Source: Pohlia nutans
Taxonomy: Eukaryota; Streptophyta; Bryopsida; Bryales; Mniaceae
Assembly (NCBI GenBank): GCA_022496805.1
Contig: CM040087.1
Span: 27,304,253 to 27,368,252 of the forward strand
DNA length: 64,000 nt
Direction: 5' to 3'
Made by a program: the position numbers and the translations under genes
The notes under the pieces: generated by a model
The model's database searches: none
What the model was told of the DNA's origin: nothing
What the model saw: the letters and a program-made list of their open reading frames with translations, nothing else
Shown here: positions 20,641 through 32,564 of the stretch, piece after piece
Numbering within the stretch: position 1 is the stretch's first letter
How the letters are laid out: every line of letters starts with the position of its first letter

Positions 20641-23484
20641 TCAAGCACCAGTATATGCAGCTATGCTATCGTTGATAACTTCGATTTGAGCCACTGGGAT
20701 TTTCAACATACATTCCATTGTGTCCTTCTTGATTCTTGACTTCCACGCTGTCATCAGAGAATCCGTATGCTCCGACAGCGGAGGTTGACTTTCATCAACC
20801 TTCCAACGCAATCCTCTAGAGGAATCCCACCCAGTGTAGCTCTCTTGAACATTATGATCTGTAGATGTGGGCCGGAAATACTGAATGAGTACACAGTTCG
20901 GCTGATCCGGGTTCGTATTTAGATCAGACAATGCTCTCGCAATCCATACAGGTCTGGAATCACCATCTGCAGGCCGTATAGCAACAAAATAGCCTTCAAA
21001 GACATCACGACCAACTCGGAAGGATTGCACTGGACGATCGTGCAACTCCCCAACGTACGCATCATCCTCCGCAAACTCCTCACGAAGCCCACCATCTTCA
21101 GCAAATTGATCCTCAACCCTCGCAGCAACGCGAGTGGATGGCCAAAATCCGTCTTTGAGTGCGATGGATGGTTGAATAGGCTCGTCCAATGCTGCCTTCA
21201 CAGCTCGCCAGTAGAACACCAAATGTTCATACCGTCTTCTATACTCTCCAGTTCTGTCTTCAGCGGACATTGTCACCCAGTACTTGATAAATCCCGAGAG
21301 GCCCTTCACAATGTCCTCCACACCTCTCATTGCACGGTGCGTGACGGGAGCTGGTTCTCCACGAGGCCATAAACTACGACCTTCCAAATCTTCCCTCCAC
21401 AATTTAATCCCAGTGCAATCCTTTGGCAGCCAATCGACATCAGTGCAAGAAATCTTGTACTTCATTACTGGGCAACCCGTGGAGTCCAGGAAGAACTTGA
21501 ATTGTTGAGCCTTAGTATGACCGACAAGAGCCTCATCTCCATCCCTGATGAATCCTTCAATGAAACCTTTAAAATCAGGCACCTCCTCGATGAGATGGGG
21601 AATAGTGGGTACTGATTCCACATCCATGAAAGACTTCATGAGCAAAGGAATTGTAGGGAAGTTATCTTTCTTCAACAACATGCTCCACCTCCCGAACAGA
21701 GCATCAATGTCGTCGTGGGTGTGACCCACCAACATAAAATTAACATACACCTCACGAAAAAAAAAATTGGCTACAAGAAGGGACCAAAAACAGAACACAT
21801 ATCTGTTCTTATTGTCACCAGAGGCATTGTCCATCTGCACATTCATAATAGGAGGAAGTGGAGTTGCTGGAACGACAGTCTCTGGAGCAGGCCGAAGAGA
21901 TGACTTGCACATGTCAGCTCCTTGAAGGACAGCATCGAAGATTGGAGCGGACTTTGACCCAACGAACAATTCCCTAGACGAGTACTTAGGAGGTAATTCG
22001 AGATCTCGCAATAGCTTCGCAAAAGAACCCACCGTGTAGTTTGAATCGTGAGTAAAATTATCAAGCCCGTAATGCGCGTAGCGGACATCCCCGTGACCAT
22101 GGGCGATCATACCCGTAACAGACACCGGCAACTTCATCAAACCATCAAGCTCCTTACTCTTGTGAGAGAAGACGGGAGAAGCGGTTTTTGCATGATCCAT
22201 TTTGTCATGCATAATGGTTAGGCATTCGTGCGGGAAAGAACTGGATCTGTACCGGTTTGCGTAATATAACTCTCTATGAGCTCGGGCAGCAGACAAATGC
22301 ACCTCGAGCTTCTTCGCCCACAGAAGAGCCTGCTGCGAACCTGCTGTGGCGCCACGCCTAAGAGCGTGCAATCTATCACATTTGGAGCAACGGGCGAAAT
22401 TATCTCCCGGCTTCTTTGCGTCGTACTCAGGAAAGTTTAGCCTCCAAATCCTGCTCAAACTAGAGGGGGACACTTTCTGCAAACCGAATGTCGCATTTGC
22501 AGCGTTGATCTCCGGGATGGCATTCTTCCATTTCCATGTAGCCGGAAGAATCATAGAGACGACCTTCTCTCCCGATTTCAGAGTACGAGTACGGTGTGGC
22601 ATATGATCAGCAGAGTTCTCCAAGATGCACCTCAAAGTAGCAGTGGCCTGAGACGTATGCTTTCGAGGCTTCAGTAAACTCGTGTTCCCATGAGGCTGTG
22701 CTTGAAGACCTTCAGCAGCGAACCCTTGGAAGCGATGGAAAGTGGCTTCTGACACTCCAGCAATGTGCCTCCATGCAGGCATGCAGACGTCAATACCCTC
22801 GACAGTGGCGACCCTCCTTCCCTGGGCGTCACGATGAATTTGCCTGTGGACATCCAGCTTCTTATGGAATCTGAACTGAAAGGATGTATCACGATACATT
22901 CGCTCTCGGAAAGCGCGAATCTTATCCCTAGGGAAGGGCTGAACACAGTTCTTGGAACAACATACTTTGCTCGATACAGCGTTGATAGACTCCTGAGTTA
23001 GGAGACCCTTCGCTTTGACGGACGTCTCTCGAGGAGGGTTCCTTACGGTAGTCGTATAACGCGTGCTTAGAGACGAACCAGGCTGCGAGAGTCTTGCTAC
23101 ACGGCAGTTGTAGTTGTACCGAAGGTCGTGGTCTCGGAGATTTGCACCATTACAGTAGACGTGCTCAATAGGCCAAGCCCGGACGGAATATCGCCAATTA
23201 TCCGGCACATCAGCAGTCGAGAGGCTCTTCGATATTTGTACAGCAACATGAGTGTCCCCAAGTGCACCATTACAACCAAGGACAAGATCCGAGCTGACAC
23301 TGTGACAAATTCCTTCAGCCACAGGGGAGCCACCGTCGCTGTATAGTGTAACGAGCTTGGTACTCCAGAGTCTACGTGGAATTCCCTCGCAATTTGGAAT
23401 GTCAATCGGCTCCTCTACTTGATGATTCACCTCATCATCAAAGGAGAAATCATCAGATACCACAGGCCCGTTTTGAACTTCCAT
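20641..23484 (-). CDS. DUF7869-type DDE/D transposase-like protein, 947 aa
   Basis: Single uninterrupted coding exon, with ATG at 23484 and TGA at 20641. The middle of the protein follows the DUF7869 pattern: a CxxC zinc-finger-like segment (FARCSKCDRLHALRR), an amphipathic region (SAARAHRELYYANRY), then three acidic motifs in RNase H-fold order: MHDKMDHAKT (about residue 428), NVQMDNASGDNKN (about 550) and GHTHDDIDALF (about 588). An upstream Cys-rich block (VCCSKNCVQPFPRDKIRAFRE) is also typical of the family. These proteins are generally regarded as transposon-derived; catalysis is inferred. The start lies 8 nt after a perfect acceptor (TTCATTCTGTAG), so a 5' UTR intron is likely, and that intron would hold the palindrome array at 23.5-24.7 kb. 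It is intact, in contrast to most neighbouring elements. Confidence 0.8.
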   Translation of the reverse strand: MEVQNGPVVSDDFSFDDEVNHQVEEPIDIPNCEGIPRRLWSTKLVTLYSDGGSPVAEGICHSVSSDLVLGCNGALGDTHVAVQISKSLSTADVPDNWRYSVRAWPIEHVYCNGANLRDHDLRYNYNCRVARLSQPGSSLSTRYTTTVRNPPRETSVKAKGLLTQESINAVSSKVCCSKNCVQPFPRDKIRAFRERMYRDTSFQFRFHKKLDVHRQIHRDAQGRRVATVEGIDVCMPAWRHIAGVSEATFHRFQGFAAEGLQAQPHGNTSLLKPRKHTSQATATLRCILENSADHMPHRTRTLKSGEKVVSMILPATWKWKNAIPEINAANATFGLQKVSPSSLSRIWRLNFPEYDAKKPGDNFARCSKCDRLHALRRGATAGSQQALLWAKKLEVHLSAARAHRELYYANRYRSSSFPHECLTIMHDKMDHAKTASPVFSHKSKELDGLMKLPVSVTGMIAHGHGDVRYAHYGLDNFTHDSNYTVGSFAKLLRDLELPPKYSSRELFVGSKSAPIFDAVLQGADMCKSSLRPAPETVVPATPLPPIMNVQMDNASGDNKNRYVFCFWSLLVANFFFREVYVNFMLVGHTHDDIDALFGRWSMLLKKDNFPTIPLLMKSFMDVESVPTIPHLIEEVPDFKGFIEGFIRDGDEALVGHTKAQQFKFFLDSTGCPVMKYKISCTDVDWLPKDCTGIKLWREDLEGRSLWPRGEPAPVTHRAMRGVEDIVKGLSGFIKYWVTMSAEDRTGEYRRRYEHLVFYWRAVKAALDEPIQPSIALKDGFWPSTRVAARVEDQFAEDGGLREEFAEDDAYVGELHDRPVQSFRVGRDVFEGYFVAIRPADGDSRPVWIARALSDLNTNPDQPNCVLIQYFRPTSTDHNVQESYTGWDSSRGLRWKVDESQPPLSEHTDSLMTAWKSRIKKDTMECMLKIPVAQIEVINDSIAAYTGA

Positions 23485-24663
23485 TGATAACCTACAGAAT
23501 GAAAGAGATGAAAAACTTTAATGTCCTGTTCAGGCAATGAGAACATTAAATCGACTTGAGTTGAAATGAGTAGAGTGTATCATATACGACGGACGAATAT
23601 AAAATATTTTCCATATATTTATCAGCATGGGCTCCTGTGTGGGCAGAAACTTTTAACTCGAGTCGAGTTGATTCTACAGGGAAAAATTCTTTGATTAGTA
23701 CATTGATTTGTTTAGTCGGCGTATGCCCTGTGTACAATTAGTTCAACTCGAATCGAGTTGAATATACGCAGACACCGAAATAGAATGAAGTGAAGATTAT
23801 ACGCTAAGTGATCTGATGAAAGTCCCCTGGCTAGACTCCAGACATTTCAACTCGAGTCGAGTTGAACTGTACCCTGGTGTGACAGAGCAGTACACATTGT
23901 CAGGCATTTTAACTCGACTCGAGTTAAACATCCAGACCATGTATACTGCCTGCTCAGTCCATCATCCATTTCAACTCGATTCGAGTTGAACTTAACCCTT
24001 GGCGTAGCAGGCAGTTCAAATGTCCAGGAAGTTCAACTCGAGTCGAGTTGAACTGTTCCATGATGTGACCACGCAGTGTTCATGGTCAGGCATTTCAACT
24101 CGGGTCGAGTTAAAATGAATGGCATGTACACAACCTAGTCATGACAGTGTAGGCAGTTCAACTCGAATCGAGTTGAAATTCATGACCATGTAAACTGCCT
24201 AATCACTCCAGAATACAGTTCAACTTGAGTCGAGTTGAACTTAATACTCGGATGATCAAATGGCCAAGTAGTTCAACTCGGCTCGAGTTGAACTGTACCC
24301 TGCTGTGACCATGAAGATAGAGGGCCAGGAAGTTCAACTCGAGTCGAGTTGAACTGTACCCTGGTGTGACCATGCAGTTTGCATGGTCAGGTAGTTCAAC
24401 TCGAGTCGAGTTGAACTGTACCCTGGTGTGACCATGCAGTTTGCATGGTCATGTAGTTCAACTCGAGTCGAGTTGAACTGCCTGGCCTTATAATCTGTAT
24501 GGTCACACCTGTGTCCAGTTCAACTCGACTCGAGTTGAACTACCTGACCATGTAAACTGCATAGTCATACCAGGGTACAGTTCAACTCGACTCGAGTTGA
24601 ACTGCATGGCCTTCTATATTCATGGTCACACCAAGGTAAAGTTCAACTCGAGTCGAGTTGAAC
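23485..24663. repeat. Palindrome array 1: 17 copies of a 21-bp odd palindrome
   Basis: Each site is TTCAACTCGA, one variable centre base, then TCGAGTTGAA. Sites begin at about 23546 (degenerate), 23653, 23742, 23845, 23908, 23969, 24032, 24094, 24157, 24219, 24272, 24333, 24395, 24457, 24519, 24581 and 24642. From 24032 the spacing is almost constant at 61-63 bp, apart from one 53-bp gap. Spacers are related: CTGGTGTGACCATGCAGTTT and GCATGGTCAGGTAG before 24457, and their reverse complement afterwards (CTGACCATGTAAACTGC, then CATACCAGGGTACAG). The array lies between the coding start of the DUF7869 ORF and its likely promoter, probably in a 5' UTR intron. Confidence 0.95.
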
Positions 24664-25400
24664 TGCCTGTCCGTTTAATCGAGGTATATATTGCTCAGAA
24701 TTTTATTAGACGATAAATTTAACAGATGCACATTACATTCCCGGAATTTGCGGCGGAAAAAACGGGAAATGTGAAACCACAAACATTTAACGCTACATAG
24801 AACCCTAAATCCCAATTTCTCAAATAATGAAACAAATATGTCTAAAACAGAAAATATGAAACACACATAATCCTAACCTCAGAGAGTATTGCAGCGTTGC
24901 ATTTGATCGGATGCAGAACAATAACATGCATGAAATGAACAGATTGGAAAGCGTGTCGCACGAATTCATACCGGAAATTGGCGCAAACTACCCCGAATGC
25001 GATGTACAACCTTCAAGTCATAAAGCGATGAACGCTGCCGCGGCGCAGTCTTGAACTTCTTCAGCAACAACTATCTACTGATACTAACCTAATACTGAGC
25101 TCTCACGATGCACGTACTGATCGCAAAACAATGCTACCGCAACGAAGTTCGGAGGCGCAAGCGCAAGGGCATGAGACCGAATGGAGAAAAGGTCGCTCCC
25201 GGTTACGCAGAGAGACTTATAGGCGATTTGGCGGGAGAATTGCAGCGGGAAGGGAATCGACCAGTTGAAACGGTCGATTTCAAATGTGCCGTTCGCTGCA
25301 AATGACGAGAACTCCGGTGCCTTTACAGTGAACGTGCCTATTATTAAGCCTTTATCTGACATGCGCAGGCGACTTTATCCTGTTGTTCTACACCGACGAG
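24664..25400 (-). promoter_or_regulatory. Likely 5' UTR and promoter region of the DUF7869 gene
   Basis: On the minus strand, possible donors CTCTGAG/GTTAGG (about 24883) and TTCCG/GTATGAAT (about 24970) lie upstream of the palindrome array and could splice to the acceptor at 23492. 24950-25330 is GC-richer than its surroundings. No TATA box or start site could be fixed. This is inference from splice signals and layout. Confidence 0.35.
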
Positions 25401-26154
25401 GTAGGTGGGAGTAATTGCCAAATTACTGAAGAAAAAGTTATTAAATTAGCAAAAATCAAAATACATTCAGAAGCGAAATGTTCCTCTGAAACGGACGACA
25501 AATTATGTTTGTACTCATTCCATTGTACTGTGTTCAGGTATAAGTAAAATGCCGAATAGGCCCAAAAAATAGTTCGTGTAGGGCATACATTATTCAATTC
25601 CAACTAATGCCTGGATGATTTCCATCCAAATCGTTAGATGATGGACGTTCGCTCTAAAATGCCACCCAAGCTTTTCAGATTTAATTCAAACTATTACAGC
25701 TATTTCTAACTTTTACAATAGAGTAACCACTACATATACTGTTTTAAAAACGATTTACCACGTGTTGTACTTATAATGTTATTGCTTGTGCGACACACAC
25801 ACACAACTTAGCCTATAAAAAGAGTTCTCTCGCATTTGAAAATATCTATCATATAAAGCTTGTCAACTCCAATATTCAAATGAATACACTGTAAAATATA
25901 ACATAATAATTTGAATGTTTGGTGTTATACTGTAGGTACGAGGGAGGAATTAATCATTTAGCTATGGCAAAAAATTGTGAATTTCTTTGTCATATTTTAT
26001 TTATTAACTAAAATATTTTTAGTTTTCAATTATGCATTTAGAAGAAATATATGAATTCCTCAAATAAATATCATACTAACTTAAGAATATGAATTTCATA
26101 GACAAATACATTAAATGTTTATTAATTTATTTTAAGTAAATGTATTGCATAAGA

Positions 26155-27570
26155 ACCTTCATCTTCATGATTCGAAAATATTTAGGATGCATAATTCTTA
26201 AAAGAAATAAAATTTAGCATTGCCTGTACTTTAATGAACCTAATTACATAATTGACTGAGCGCTATTAATAGGAGTGTAAACGGAAAAAAAAATCCCACA
26301 AGTTGAAAATACGTATATTAGGTAAAATTCATGAAAATATTATATTTTTGCAAACGTATGTATGAGTTTTAACTTCTCCTAAAAATAAAGTATGTTGCTT
26401 GCAATAATCTTATGCGTTGAATCATTTTAAAGATTCATTTATTGAGTGAAATTATGTTTACGATAAGAATTACCGCAGAAATTGTAAATATTTTACATAA
26501 TTCTATTTTAGGAGAACCTTCAAATGATTCAACGATTTTTAGGATGCGTATTTATCGCAGAAAATTACAATATAGCGCTAACTGTATTTTAATGAACCTA
26601 ATTACATAATTCACTAAGCGGTATAGGAGTTTAAAGGGAAAAAAAAGATCCCACAAGTTGAAAATACCTAGAATAATTAAAATTCATGAGAATATTATAT
26701 TTTTGCTAACGTATGTATAATTTATAGCTTTTTCAAAAAATAAAGTATAGTGTTTGCGAAAATAATATGCGTTAATTATTTAAAAAATTCATATATTAAG
26801 TGCAATTATGTTTACGATAAGAATTAACGCACAAGTTATAAATGATTTACATAATTGTATTTTAGGAGAACCTTCAAATGATTCAACGATTTTTAGGATG
26901 CATATTTATCGCAAAAAATTACAATATAACGCTAACTGTATTTTAATGAACCTAATTACATAATTCACTAAGCGGTATAGGAGTTTAAAGGGAAAAAAAA
27001 GATCCCACAAGTTGAAAATACCTAGAATAATTAAAATTCATGAGAATATTATATTTTTGCTAAAGTATTTATGATTTATAGCTTTTCCAAAAAATAAAGT
27101 ACAGTGTTTGCGATAATATTATGCGTTTAATTATTTTAAAGATTCATATATTGAGTGCAATTATGTTTACGATAACAAGTAACGCACAAGTTGTAAATGA
27201 TTTACATAATTGTATTTTAGGAGAACCTTCAAATGATTCAATGATTTTCAGGATGCATATTTATCGCAAAAAATTACAATAAAGCGCTAACTGTATTTTT
27301 ATAAACCTAATTATATAATTGAATGAGCGCTATCGGAGTTTAAAGGAAAAAAATATCCCAGAAGTTGAAAATACCTAGAATAATTAAAATTCATGAGAAC
27401 ATTAACTTTCTGCAAACGTATGTATGATTTATAAGGTTGACAAAAAATAAAGCACAGTGTTGACGATAATCATAATTATGCGTTCACTTCTTTTAAAGGT
27501 TGTACTGAGAGCAATTTAGTTACCCTATGAAAAGAATTAAGTGAATTAACGGGTAATTTGTAAGTATTTA
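26155..27570. repeat. 355-bp tandem repeat, about four copies
   Basis: The landmark GGAGAACCTTCAAATGATTC occurs at 26511, 26865 and 27220, giving periods of 354 and 355 bp. Other shared blocks are ATGAACCTAATTACATAATT, GATCCCACAAGTTGAAAAT and TAAAATTCATGAGAATATTA. The outermost copies (from about 26155, and after about 27290) are more diverged than the two central ones. No coding potential. Confidence 0.9.
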
Positions 27571-30500
27571 AACTAACTGTATTGAATGAAATCCTTGAAG
27601 TCATGCAAAAAAAATTTGGATGCATAAATAACAATATATCATTTAAAGACATGAAATAACATTTCTTATTGTGAAGCTTAAATTTGACCATGACTATCTC
27701 AACTGTTTACAAATACAATTGCAAATGAACAAAATATGAACAAAGTCCATTCACAGTCAAAAAAGATAATGCATGCTATTCTTATACAATTCAAACACTA
27801 TCAAACTTCTCTAGAGTTAGGGAATTATACAAACTGTTGGTGAAGATGCTTTTACCAATAGAAACTTGTAGATGTCACTGACCGTAAGCTTCTTGAAAAA
27901 GCAAGGAAGTTAATAATTCCCTGAACTTTTCTTCTCATGTGCTAATAATTCGGTTTCATTAGTTTTCCGCATTGATTTCTTGCAACAGTGTCTTGTGTAC
28001 ACTTATCATTTGTGGCAAATTTGACAGTGTCGATTCATAAACATTTTGTGAATCATGATGATATGTAGAACAAGGATCTTTATCGTAATGTCAAATGAAT
28101 AATAAAGGTACATAATCAAATAACTTTTACGTGCGTTGCATCTTACAAATTATAAATTTTAATCAAGAATTTTAAATTTGTCTCTTCTGTAACAACATGC
28201 GATTTTAGCAAACTGCAGGATCATTATGCGCTATGGCTCGAGGTGAAGCCTCTGCTTTGATGAGATGACTTTGTTTTTTTTCGTGCAAACTGAACGTGAA
28301 AATCATTTGGGCCTGATCTCGATGATTGATGAGAGATCCCACCTTACAGATACACTTTAAATTCAAAATTTACTATAAGAGAGAACAACAATGTATCGCT
28401 TCTCTAGAACAAATGTGAAGTTACGAAGTCTCTTCAACCACTACCGAATCGAAATGATACAGATATGGAACGTCCGGTATGAATGATGACCTTCCCACTC
28501 CATAAGTATCGATGATTGATATCGAAGTATGAATAGCACGTTCTCGAAGTTTTTGTCCATGTATTCTTATAAAACTTGATAGCAAAATCCGCAAAATAAA
28601 AATAAAAACCCTGAAGTGCAGGATAATTCGATCTATCTTACTATGCAATCATAAATCATTAAAATAATATGAAATTCACAATGCAACACTTATCATGCAA
28701 GTAAAGGTTTTAAGTATTTTCAAAGCAATTACAATATAATTATTCTATACTCGTTATGTTCAAAGGATTTCTAATTCATGAATTTATTGACAATTTCTCT
28801 CGAATTGAGCTACAGTGCACCCACTGAATGGGTACTTCAATTTTTGTCATCTATGTCTCCTTTGAGGTATAGGATTAAGTTTAAAAATACATGTACTTGG
28901 TATACAATGAATATTAAGTCCCGCAAACTTAAAAATCTCTCAATTAACAAACTTCATGTTTTCTGCACAAATATCGGCTCAACCCTTAGTTGCAAGAATG
29001 TGCACAGGTTTCGTACTCGTTACAATCGATGATTGATGAGGTCATTGTATGATTGGAGAACGAGTTAAACTTCGATGCAAATTATCGATATGGAGAGTGA
29101 AGGAGAGTCCACATTAATTATTTTCTAGACCAGTAGTAGTTTGATTCGATAGTGATTGGAGAGATAAGTAGGTGCTCTACGTCATTGCAAATTTTGAATT
29201 CGAAATGTTATTTAAGAGTGGGGCTATGTGAACTAATAGGAAAAAAACGAAAGAATATTCGGATTGCACGAAACTTAAAATTCATCTCATTCAAGCATAG
29301 GGTGAACACTGGTAATAGCGCTTCATTGTACAGTATGTGGAAACCGCATCTTCACGATGCAGTGATAAATTTGAATTTCATGATCATTACTTAAGGCTAT
29401 ATAAAATAAACTGCATTTAAACCTTTAATTATTTTGATTATGGACCTATTGAACTTATGCATTGAATTTCTTAAAGGACATAATAATTAACAAAGTCTAT
29501 TTTTGGTATATAAAGGAAAATAAAATATACTCTTTCTTAGTACATCGCCATGACTCACTAACTATTTAAGAATCTGCAATGTCAGATTTCACTGTCTAAT
29601 GTCTAATGCATATTGTCTACTGTTTACTGTTTATACAATGAGCATAATTATGTCGGATAGGTATTTAGATAACAAACGCACTTGGTTAATTTAAACCCAT
29701 TAAGATTAGAAAATTTCAATATATTTTACTTCACAAACTCAGAGTTCCGATGTATAGTAAGATTGGTTTAATTTGGGCTGTTAAAAAAACTAACAAAAAT
29801 ATATATGGAATTATTAAGAACTTCTAGAAAAACAATATAAAGGAAGTAAACGAATTGGTGAAATAAAAGAAGTAAATCTTAGCAATGAACGAAAACCGTG
29901 ATCTAAAATGAAATAAAACACTGTTGTTGGGTTTGTTTAAAATCTATTATTAGCAGGATTTAAAATGCCTCGATTAAAAAGGTACATCGATACATTTATT
30001 ACAAGCAATTTAGTTTAGGTTCTAATATAATTTCATCGAGCGTTATAGTTTGAGTTCGTGTTATTATTTCTCTCAATTCTAATATTCCCTTCCTTCTTGT
30101 TAATTTAAACATAATATTTGAGAAATTTATTTATTTCTTCGTTATTTTAATTATTAAACACAAATTTTTAATAAAATTCATTATGATTGGTCAAAATTAT
30201 AAGTTTAATAAGATGTTTAATTATTGATTAGAATTCATCTTCTTCTAAGTGATTAATTTAACTAGTTCTTGTCTATAATTGTTTAAATTGGTGTTTCTAC
30301 ACAATAAAATATCCTAAATCTTGACATCTTATAAATATGTTATGAACATTATACTTTTGACCAATTTTACCCTAAAACTATTGAAAAACAAATTAAACTA
30401 AATTTTTTATGAATATTCGAAATTTTTCTTTGTAAATTCATTTCTAAGAATTCTAAAGTGTTTTTGTGGAATTTAATTGTATAGATAGGATCTATACGTT

Positions 30501-30741
30501 GTGAATGACAACTTTCATGTTCTATGGTCAGGAACTTCTAAACAGTCATGAAACACATATTTGATAGGTCATTTAATTTATGCCATAACCCTTCAGGAAG
30601 TTAAGGGATAAGTGCACATCAATGTATATAGAAACGTATATAGAATTGTGTATTTTTAGACATGTATATGCTTGTGTGTGCATATATATGTATGGATATA
30701 TATATATGTATATATATTCTACATGTATATAGATGTATATA

Positions 30742-30750
<9 letters not shown>

Positions 30751-30828
<78 letters not shown>
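30751..30828. repeat. (AT)n microsatellite
   Basis: An essentially pure TA dinucleotide run with looser TATG/TATA repeats on its left side (30660-30750). Open frames here code for Tyr/Ile alternation and are artefacts. Confidence 0.95.
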
Positions 30829-30832
<4 letters not shown>

Positions 30833-32564
30833 CATGTATGTACGTGTAGCGATAAAATTTTCGAGGTCATTACGGTTTCTCGGTCATTTGAATTTAGCAT
30901 TTTCAGTATATAACACTACATAATGTAGATTTTATTTTTTTCGTCTAGTACACTCTAGAATTTTTCTAGGCACTCCAAGGAAAAATGGATTGAATCATCT
31001 ATAGTACAAATGGTCATCCAACGAATTATCAATATAAAGCACTTTCATCTGAGTACTGGCGTTCTTAGGTTTAGGGTAACAAGACTTTGGCAATGTCATC
31101 CACGTTTTTTTAAATTACAGTGCAGTGTTCTTTATGGTTTAGAGCCAACATACTTAATTACACTCGAAAAGAATTAAATAAACCACTCACAAGTCTTGAC
31201 ACATGCATTGTATAATCATGATGTGCACTTAAGAGCATATCCAACATCACTTTGCAATATGAATAGACACTGCAGAGGACAAAGTTTTTTCAACAATAAT
31301 CCCACCAAGAAATAACTATTTCTCCTTGCATATTCATATTTATGTATTGTATTTGATGTCGCCCTTCAAATAAATTGTTGACCAATCCATACAACATCCA
31401 TTTAATCGTGCAGATGCTCTCACATGTATGTAGTCAATCGATTTTACTGTCAAAACTATATTTCTCTTGGGATTAAAGTCAATTCTATGAGATTTCATTT
31501 TGTAGCTTAGATATTAGCGATATTTTTAAAACAAACACTACAATCTACACTACAAATCTACAACATGCTTTGAACCCTTTAACATCCCGATTCAACACTG
31601 TTTTCAAAGAAGCGTTATAAAATGTTTGATGAGAACCAAAAATGGAGTTCATGTACAAAGAAAATTTGAAAATGTCCATGTGAAGATCACCCTTGTACAG
31701 TTGGATACAACATATTTTTCATTAATAAACTTTATTTAATTTTGCAAGGTGATCCCTTGAAATTCAATGAAAAATCCCAAATCAACGTAAAAATCCCAAA
31801 TGAACCAAAATATTTCAAAAAATTGTAATGAAATTGTAATAACATGCACTACGAGATGGTATGGTTTCCATTATTTCATTCTAATTATTTTGGAAAATCA
31901 TGTTTCAGGTCTCACTTTTTCAACTAAAAATGAAACTTGACATAAACTGATTGTGTTAATTATCTAAAAAACATAATAACCTATTTTTAAAATCCAAACC
32001 GCTCAAAGGATACTAAACTTGCTCAAGAACCAAGAGTAAATTTTGTAGATGAAAATTGTCAAATCTGGATGAGATTCGAACAAGTTGAAACTATTCGTCG
32101 TCCAATATATGGACGATAGCGCGGTAAAGGGCTAATCTAGGAAACTAGTTTTGTTTCCGGGCAGCTACACCGTAACACCATAGCCGGTTCGCCACCTGGC
32201 GAACGAATATTTATTTTTTTTGAAAAAATAAGGTTTGCCTCTAGAAAACTGAATTTCTCAATTTTCGTTTTTTAGCAAAAAATCAGTAAAAATGACCTTA
32301 AATAGCTTAGAAATAACAAAATATTGCAAAAACTAATTTATTTTATTTTCGTTTTCTTGTCTTCAGAATTTTGTAATTTTTCCGTTTTTGATTTTTAGAT
32401 TTATTTTACGACGAACCTGCTATGGTACTACGGTATCCTTTTGGGTACCCCGGGCATCTCAGCCACTGCCCGAGAATTTCGGGCAGCCCGGAGATGTTGG
32501 GCAGCCCAGATATTGTGGGCAGCCAAAAAACAATCGGGCACTGCCCGAGCTGCTCCTCTCTCCC

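Larger units (their letters stand above)
25401..32440. other. AT-rich gene-free region
   Basis: No ORF with coding character was found on either strand. Content includes the 355-bp tandem repeat and the AT microsatellite listed separately, a short CA run at about 25795, and a perfect hairpin GTTCGCCA-CC-TGGCGAAC at about 32189. The rest is unremarkable AT-rich sequence. Confidence 0.5.

Noticed and set aside
23546..24663. CRISPR-like array (conserved repeats at near-constant spacing)
   Set aside because: The repeat is a perfect palindrome, spacers are related to each other, spacing varies in the second array, there are no cas genes, and the context is a eukaryotic nuclear genome.
25108..25362. 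65- and 92-codon ORFs upstream of the DUF7869 gene
   Set aside because: No domain; they lie in the probable 5' leader/promoter, and both strands are open by chance.
30619..30923. ORFs coding for alternating Tyr and Ile
   Set aside because: Pure artefact of the AT dinucleotide repeat.
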